DNA from: Neisseriaceae bacterium
GTDB lineage: Bacteria; Pseudomonadota; Gammaproteobacteria; Burkholderiales; Neisseriaceae
NCBI GenBank assembly: GCA_017446355.1
Contig: JAFSQZ010000188.1
Location: 1 to 17,652 of the forward strand
DNA: 17,652 nt
Direction: 5' to 3'
Shown here in pieces: positions 14,905-17,652 of the stretch; position 1 is the first letter of the stretch; each line of letters opens with the position of its first letter. The notes under the pieces are model-generated. The model saw only the letters and a program-made list of their open reading frames with translations, had not been told where the DNA came from and did not search any database. The translations under genes and the position numbers were made by a program.

Positions 14905-14919
14905 TTCAGGCAGCCTGAA
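14905..14919. repeat. DUS palindrome upstream of ffh
   Basis: TTCAGGCAGCCTGAA, 25 bases upstream of the ffh start codon, inside its probable 5' leader. Confidence 0.85.
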
Positions 14920-15083
14920 ACATTGACTTAAACTTTCAAAATGACGCATATTTTAACACAGCCACTGTTTAATTTTTGCACACATCATCTATTGTTCAGC
15001 TGTTCAAACCGTCTAAAACATAGAACCTGTGTTCATCATCTTGATCTTGCTTTTATCGGCACTTTATGAGCCTACTGCGTTGT

Positions 15084-15120
15084 TTTTTCAAGCCAATCGT
15101 CCCGATATTGGTTTGAAAAA
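15084..15120. other. Long intergenic hairpin
   Basis: TTTTTCAAGCCAAT (15084-15097) pairs with ATTGGTTTGAAAAA (15107-15120): 14 pairs with one G-U (on the + strand) and a 9-base loop. T-runs sit inside the 5' arm and A-runs inside the 3' arm, so it is not a terminator on either strand. The rest of 14940-15220 shows no gene; the divergent promoters here are not clear. Confidence 0.45.
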
Positions 15121-15226
15121 CCGCCTTTTATGTGTAAAAAATTCTCTTTGTATTAAAATCATTTTTAAAACGAAACAATATAACTAATTGATTTATTTGT
15201 AAAAATAAAATTTGTTAAAAAATTGC

Positions 15227-15256
15227 TTTACAAATAATAATTATTATCATTAGAAT
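15227..15256 (+). promoter_or_regulatory. Fur-type iron-regulated promoter without an intact gene
   Basis: -35 TTTACA (15227-15232), 18-bp spacer, -10 TAGAAT (15251-15256). The spacer holds ATAATAATTATTAT (15234-15247), a perfect palindrome extending into TATCATT, closely matching the Fur consensus of repeated GATAAT-type hexamers. Iron-replete Fur would cover the whole promoter. Downstream there is only a start codon followed at once by a stop. Confidence 0.6.
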
Positions 15257-15281
15257 AATCGCATATTGCAACACACATCGT

Positions 15282-15307
15282 GAAGTTTGATGAAAAACTT
15301 CTTTTTT
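15282..15307 (+). terminator. Short hairpin with T-tract in the Fur-promoter leader
   Basis: GAAGTTT (15282-15288) pairs with AAACTTC (15295-15301) around GATGAA, followed by TTTTTT (15302-15307). The form is that of a weak AT-rich intrinsic terminator about 20-45 bases after the predicted transcription start. Confidence 0.4.
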
Positions 15308-15318
15308 AACTCTTGAAT

Positions 15319-15338
15319 AAAGGAAAATTTTAATGTGA
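15319..15338 (+). pseudogene. Orphan ribosome binding site and ATG-TGA
   Basis: AAAGGA (15319-15324) lies 8 bases before ATG (15333-15335), and the next codon is TGA (15336-15338). Promoter, leader and ribosome site look functional but no reading frame follows. The simplest reading is that an iron-regulated gene was lost by deletion or replacement with its junction at the start codon. A deliberate start-stop element is the alternative. Confidence 0.4.
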
Positions 15339-15389
15339 GTATTCTGATATAACTGTAAAGTAAATACCATTTTGTAGAAATACAAATAT

Positions 15390-15423
15390 GACTTCTAAAA
15401 AGTATAATTATTTTTTAGAAGTC
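15390..15423. other. Perfect 12-bp hairpin before the small membrane protein
   Basis: GACTTCTAAAAA (15390-15401) and TTTTTAGAAGTC (15412-15423) with a 10-base loop that contains TATAAT (15403-15408). It ends 29 bases before the ATG at 15453. It could be a terminator of the upstream Fur transcript or the end structure of an inserted element; no good -35 accompanies the TATAAT. Confidence 0.45.
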
Positions 15424-15452
15424 TATGAATTGATTATTTAGATTTTAATGTT

Positions 15453-15740
15453 ATGGTAGATGAGTTTTTCTTTGCTGATATATTCGTAATTGTATCTTGG
15501 TCAATAATCTCTTGTTTCTTAATTAAAAAGTATGAAAAATATACTTTACCGATTGTTTTTATATTACCTATAGCGATTATCTTATTGATAATGTTGGTTA
15601 ATATGAGAATGGGGCTACGAGTTGCTATTGATTTGGGTGTTGCTTTCGGTTTTATGATATTTCCATATACATTGCCTAGAAATATATTAAAAAAAGATAT
15701 TTTTCAGTTATTTAAGAAAAAGGAAAAAGCAGATGAATAA
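15453..15740 (+). CDS. Small hypothetical membrane protein, 95 aa
   Basis: Not a family I recognise. Three hydrophobic segments (about 5-24, 31-49 and 54-75) are followed by a positively charged tail (KKDIFQLFKKKEKADE), so the C-terminus is probably cytoplasmic. Base composition is very AT-rich compared with the housekeeping genes and there is no DUS in it. No Shine-Dalgarno is visible before the ATG. It sits between an orphan Fur promoter and an outer-membrane protein fragment, in a stretch that appears foreign or decayed. An ATG at 15733 overlaps its last codons and opens the next, broken frame. Real translation is likely but unproven. Confidence 0.5.
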   Translation: MVDEFFFADIFVIVSWSIISCFLIKKYEKYTLPIVFILPIAIILLIMLVNMRMGLRVAIDLGVAFGFMIFPYTLPRNILKKDIFQLFKKKEKADE

Positions 15741-15936
15741 TCGTATTGTTAATGAAATATTTGGGGCTAATCTACGTTAGCCCAAAAAAATATCTGCGCG
15801 CAATACTGCAACATATGCAAAATTGGGCATAGGTTTTGGTTTGAGTGATAAAACCAATTTTAATGCGTCTGCTCGTTGGCAAATATCGGGTAATAGTCGT
15901 TCGGCATTAAATTTAGGTTTAACGCATCTTTTTTGA
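15733..15936 (+). pseudogene. C-terminal fragment of an outer-membrane beta-barrel protein
   Basis: The frame beginning at ATG 15733 stops at TAG (15778-15780). The same frame continues open to 15936 and would read ...ISARNTATYAKLGIGFGL, SDKTNFNASARWQISG and end SALNLGLTHLF. Alternating polar/hydrophobic strands and a terminal Phe with Leu at -2, -4 and -6 relative to His3 are the usual outer-membrane insertion signal of autotransporters and related barrels. There is no N-terminus, so this appears to be the tail of a lost gene. The parent family is not certain. Confidence 0.4.
15764..15783. other. Perfect short hairpin GGGCTAA / TTAGCCC
   Basis: GGGCTAA (15764-15770) and TTAGCCC (15777-15783) around TCTACG, with flanking ATATTT and AAATAT able to extend the stem. 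It spans the TAG that interrupts the barrel fragment, so it may be a small inserted repeat. No T-tract follows on the + strand. Confidence 0.4.
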
Positions 15937-15957
15937 TGAAATAAAAAGGATTTTTTG

Positions 15958-16878
15958 ATGAAAAAACGAATACTTTCTTTTTTTGTGCTGTTGCTAGCAT
16001 TCTCTTTTGCATATGCTGAACCTGTAAACTGTCCCTTTGTGTGGAAAGTGGAGAAAAAAGGCGAACCTGTTTCTTATTTGGTGGGTACAGTTCATTTTAA
16101 TAAAAAAGATACGCAACTTTCAGGCTGCCTGAAAGAAGTCGTTGATAATGCGGATATGTTGATGACAGAAACTTTTTTTGTAACTTCTCCTGATGAGTTG
16201 ATGCAAACGGATATTATTCCGTTTATGCAAATATCAATCAATAAAAACAACCCAAATCAGTTAAAAGATGATATTGGTGAAAAATTACACGGTCAATTAA
16301 GAGAAGTGGTCAAAAAATCTGAAATGTCATCATTATTAACTGTTTTTGACTATTTTTATGCGTGGTCGGCATTGATGAATACAATGGGTATTCCATTAGA
16401 TAATCATTTCAGTGCGCAAAATGGTATTGACTTATTGTTGTCGCAATACGCCAAAGAAAAGTCTATTAAAAGAATGGGGTTGGAAAGTATTATGGAACAA
16501 GTGCCATTATTTAAAGAATTACCAAAAGATAAAATTGTTCAATCTATGGAGATAACGTTCGCTAATGAACAAGAGTTAGCCAAAGAACAACAGGAAATGA
16601 TTGATGCTTATAATAGTGGCAACATCAAAAAATTAGAGGAATTATTGTATAGCGATAAACAATTCAGATTTTTTTCACCACAAGATAAAGTATTTTGGAA
16701 AAAATGGCTAATCACTGATTTATTAGAAAATCGCACCAGCATTTGGTTGCCAAAAATTTTAATTCAGTTACCCAAAGAAAAAAACGTTATTGCCACAGGT
16801 GTGGGGCATATGTTTGGCGATAAAGGTTTGGTTAAATTGTTGCAAAACAATGGTTATACAGTAACTTATTTACAATAA
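15958..16878 (+). CDS. TraB/GumN-family protein (YbaP-like), periplasmic
   Basis: Start set at ATG 15958 (MKKRILSFFVLLLAF), with AAAAAGGA ending 7 bases upstream; the TTG one codon earlier is less likely. A signal peptide (1-20, cleaved after AYA) directs it to the periplasm. The family marks are LVGTVHF with the GTxH motif (43-46), a following glutamate in MLMTETFF, and the C-terminal GVGHMFGDKGLVKLL with GHxxG (281-287). The GTxH/GHxxG pair are the putative metal-binding motifs of the TraB/TIKI superfamily, in which animal TIKI is a metalloprotease; bacterial members have no settled role. Its 306 aa are close to E. coli-like YbaP in size. A full DUS (16119) encodes Ser-Gly-Cys-Leu-Lys. It is followed by its own terminator. 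Confidence 0.9.
   Translation: MKKRILSFFVLLLAFSFAYAEPVNCPFVWKVEKKGEPVSYLVGTVHFNKKDTQLSGCLKEVVDNADMLMTETFFVTSPDELMQTDIIPFMQISINKNNPNQLKDDIGEKLHGQLREVVKKSEMSSLLTVFDYFYAWSALMNTMGIPLDNHFSAQNGIDLLLSQYAKEKSIKRMGLESIMEQVPLFKELPKDKIVQSMEITFANEQELAKEQQEMIDAYNSGNIKKLEELLYSDKQFRFFSPQDKVFWKKWLITDLLENRTSIWLPKILIQLPKEKNVIATGVGHMFGDKGLVKLLQNNGYTVTYLQ
16119..16133. repeat. DUS palindrome inside the TraB/GumN gene
   Basis: TTCAGGCTGCCTGAA, in frame shortly after the GTVH motif. Confidence 0.85.
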
Positions 16879-16880
16879 TA

Positions 16881-16910
16881 AAAAGGGATATTTAATCAAA
16901 TATCCCTTTT
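16881..16910 (+). terminator. Intrinsic terminator of the TraB/GumN gene
   Basis: AAAAGGGATATTT (16881-16893) pairs perfectly with AAATATCCCTTTT (16898-16910) around AATC. A 13-bp stem with A-tract and T-tract on either side, so it could act in both directions. It starts 2 bases after the stop codon. Confidence 0.88.
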
Positions 16911-16923
16911 CAGGCAGCCTGAA
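16909..16923. repeat. DUS palindrome after the TraB/GumN terminator
   Basis: TTCAGGCAGCCTGAA, its first two bases shared with the terminator T-tract. Confidence 0.85.
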
Positions 16924-16990
16924 AACATCAATAACCAGTGATAAAAGTAGGTTTTATAAAGGTTTCAATATTGTTAGCAATCGCATTTGG

Positions 16991-17031
16991 TTGCATATTA
17001 TTATTTTTAGTTTATAATTGATAATTATTTT
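16991..17031 (+). promoter_or_regulatory. Fur-type promoter of the truncated TonB receptor
   Basis: -35 TTGCAT (16991-16996), 16-bp spacer, perfect -10 TATAAT (17013-17018). TATAATTGATAATTATTTTT (17013-17032) overlaps the -10 and start point and resembles a Fur box (GATAAT-T-ATTTTT core). Predicted transcription start is near 17025, which puts the tandem repeats in the 5' UTR. Confidence 0.6.
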
Positions 17032-17050
17032 TATTTAGATTTCAACTACT

Positions 17051-17150
17051 CTGTTCAGCTTATTAAAGTCTGTTCAGCTTATTAAAGTCTGTTCAGCTTA
17101 TTAAAGTCTGTTCAGCTTATTAAAGTCTGTTCAGCTTATTAAAGCTGAAC
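17051..17150 (+). repeat. Five 19-bp tandem repeats ending in a hairpin
   Basis: Unit CTGTTCAGCTTATTAAAGT at 17051, 17070, 17089, 17108 and 17127; four copies are identical and the fifth changes in its last base. The fifth copy continues into CTGAAC, so GTTCAGCTT (17129-17137) and AAGCTGAAC (17142-17150) form a perfect 9-bp stem with an ATTA loop. All five left arms could compete for this single right arm. The array lies in the predicted 5' UTR, just before the AAGGTGAAAAGGG ribosome site. There are no spacers between units, so it is not a CRISPR array. Confidence 0.93.
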
Positions 17151-17176
17151 TATCAAGGTGAAAAGGGTAACAAGAT

Positions 17177-17563
17177 ATGAAAAATATGCAGCGTTCTTTA
17201 TTGACCATCGCATTGACCACAGTGTTTTCTGCTATGGCTTATGGTGATACGGACACCAGTGAAGTTTCAGGCAGCCTGAAAGAGAAAAATCATCATCAGC
17301 AAATGCAGGAAAAAATGCAAAATATGTCGCCAGAAGAGCGTAAAAAAATGCGTGAAGAAATGCAAAAGCGACGTAACAAAACACAAGCAGCCACAGTTAA
17401 TCCCAATGATGCAACCAAAATTGAAGACATTACGGTTAAAGCAACCCGCAATATTGCCCCTGCCGAACGCTATCAAAACAAAATCAGTCGCCGTCAGATT
17501 GAAATGAAAAGTCAGGGCAATGGCGATATTGGTTCAATTTTGCGGTCGCTGCCTAATGTGTAG
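17177..17563 (+). pseudogene. TonB-dependent receptor, truncated early in the plug domain
   Basis: A signal peptide (1-23, cleaved near AYG) is followed by an unusual extension (about 24-80) rich in Met, Gln, His, Lys and Glu, with MSPEERKKMREEMQKRR. A TonB box-like IEDITVKAT (82-90) and the start of a plug domain (ERYQNKISRRQIEMKSQGNGDIGSI, then LRSLPNV) follow. Full receptors are normally 650 aa or more; here TAG (17561-17563) comes directly after LPNV. None of the three following frames continues a plug sequence, so the rest has been lost or displaced. AAAAGGG lies about 9 bases before the ATG. Expression is probably iron-controlled through the Fur-type promoter upstream. Called a pseudogene because plug and barrel are missing; the remaining secreted 105-residue piece could still be made. 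Confidence 0.7.
17266..17280. repeat. DUS palindrome in the receptor 5' end
   Basis: TTCAGGCAGCCTGAA in frame, encoding Ser-Gly-Ser-Leu-Lys soon after the signal peptide cleavage site. Confidence 0.85.
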
Positions 17564-17652
17564 AAATTCGTAGTGTTATTTACACTTTTTGCTGATTTTT
17601 TATTTTGTTTTTCGCTTCAATTGTTTTTTAAGCAGTTTTATGACAAAGTCAA

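Noticed and set aside
14940..15230. Possible 4.5S RNA gene next to ffh
   Set aside because: No conserved GNRA-type SRP hairpin core can be found; only an unrelated long stem at 15084-15120.
15764..15790. Terminator at GGGCTAA...TTAGCCC
   Set aside because: The run after the stem on the + strand is A, not T, and no T-tract follows on the - strand.
17051..17145. CRISPR-like direct repeats
   Set aside because: The 19-bp units follow each other without spacers and there are no cas genes; it is a plain tandem repeat.

Overview
This window looks like chromosomal DNA from a member of the Neisseriaceae. The main evidence is a dense scatter of DNA-uptake-sequence (DUS) words, most of them the palindromic 15-mer TTCAGGCAGCCTGAA. 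Non-palindromic copies strongly favour the GCTGCCTGAA reading (about 16 by eye) over GCAGCCTGAA (about 3). From what is known of DUS dialects this points to the Simonsiella/Alysiella/Kingella side of the family rather than Neisseria sensu stricto. The low GC content (about 40% by eye) and close resemblance of RecG, PrmA, Ffh, RF3 and CtrA-D to Neisseria proteins agree. Species identification is an inference.

Layout, left to right. 1-780 (+): 3' part of a NYN-nuclease/LOTUS-domain protein. 878-5591 (+): housekeeping genes recG, prmA, a zinc-ribbon tail-anchored membrane protein and an Smr-domain protein. 5607-6345 (+): a promoter, a short leader peptide rich in Phe/Tyr/Trp, mutually exclusive RNA hairpins ending in an intrinsic terminator, then a good ribosome binding site and an unrecognised 164-aa gene. 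This has the layout of a ribosome-mediated transcription attenuator. 6475-10407 (-): capsule export operon ctrA-ctrB-ctrC-ctrD, tightly overlapping, ending in a terminator built from two inverted DUS copies. No capsule synthesis genes lie beside it. 10673-11281 (+): a beta-class glutathione S-transferase with its own promoter and strong terminator. 11742-14879 (-): ffh and then prfC.

14880-17652 is an accessory, AT-rich stretch with signs of erosion. It holds an iron-type (Fur-box) promoter and ribosome binding site leading to an ATG followed at once by TGA; a small membrane protein; a C-terminal fragment that looks like an outer-membrane beta-barrel; an intact TraB/GumN-family periplasmic protein; and a second Fur-type promoter whose 5' UTR carries five 19-bp tandem repeats. 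That promoter leads into a TonB-dependent receptor cut off by a stop soon after the plug domain begins. The two Fur-type promoters, each beside a broken or missing gene, suggest decay of iron-uptake genes here.

The most interesting parts are the attenuator with its unknown gene (5607-6345), the tandem-repeat UTR (17051-17150) and the orphan Fur promoter (15227-15338).
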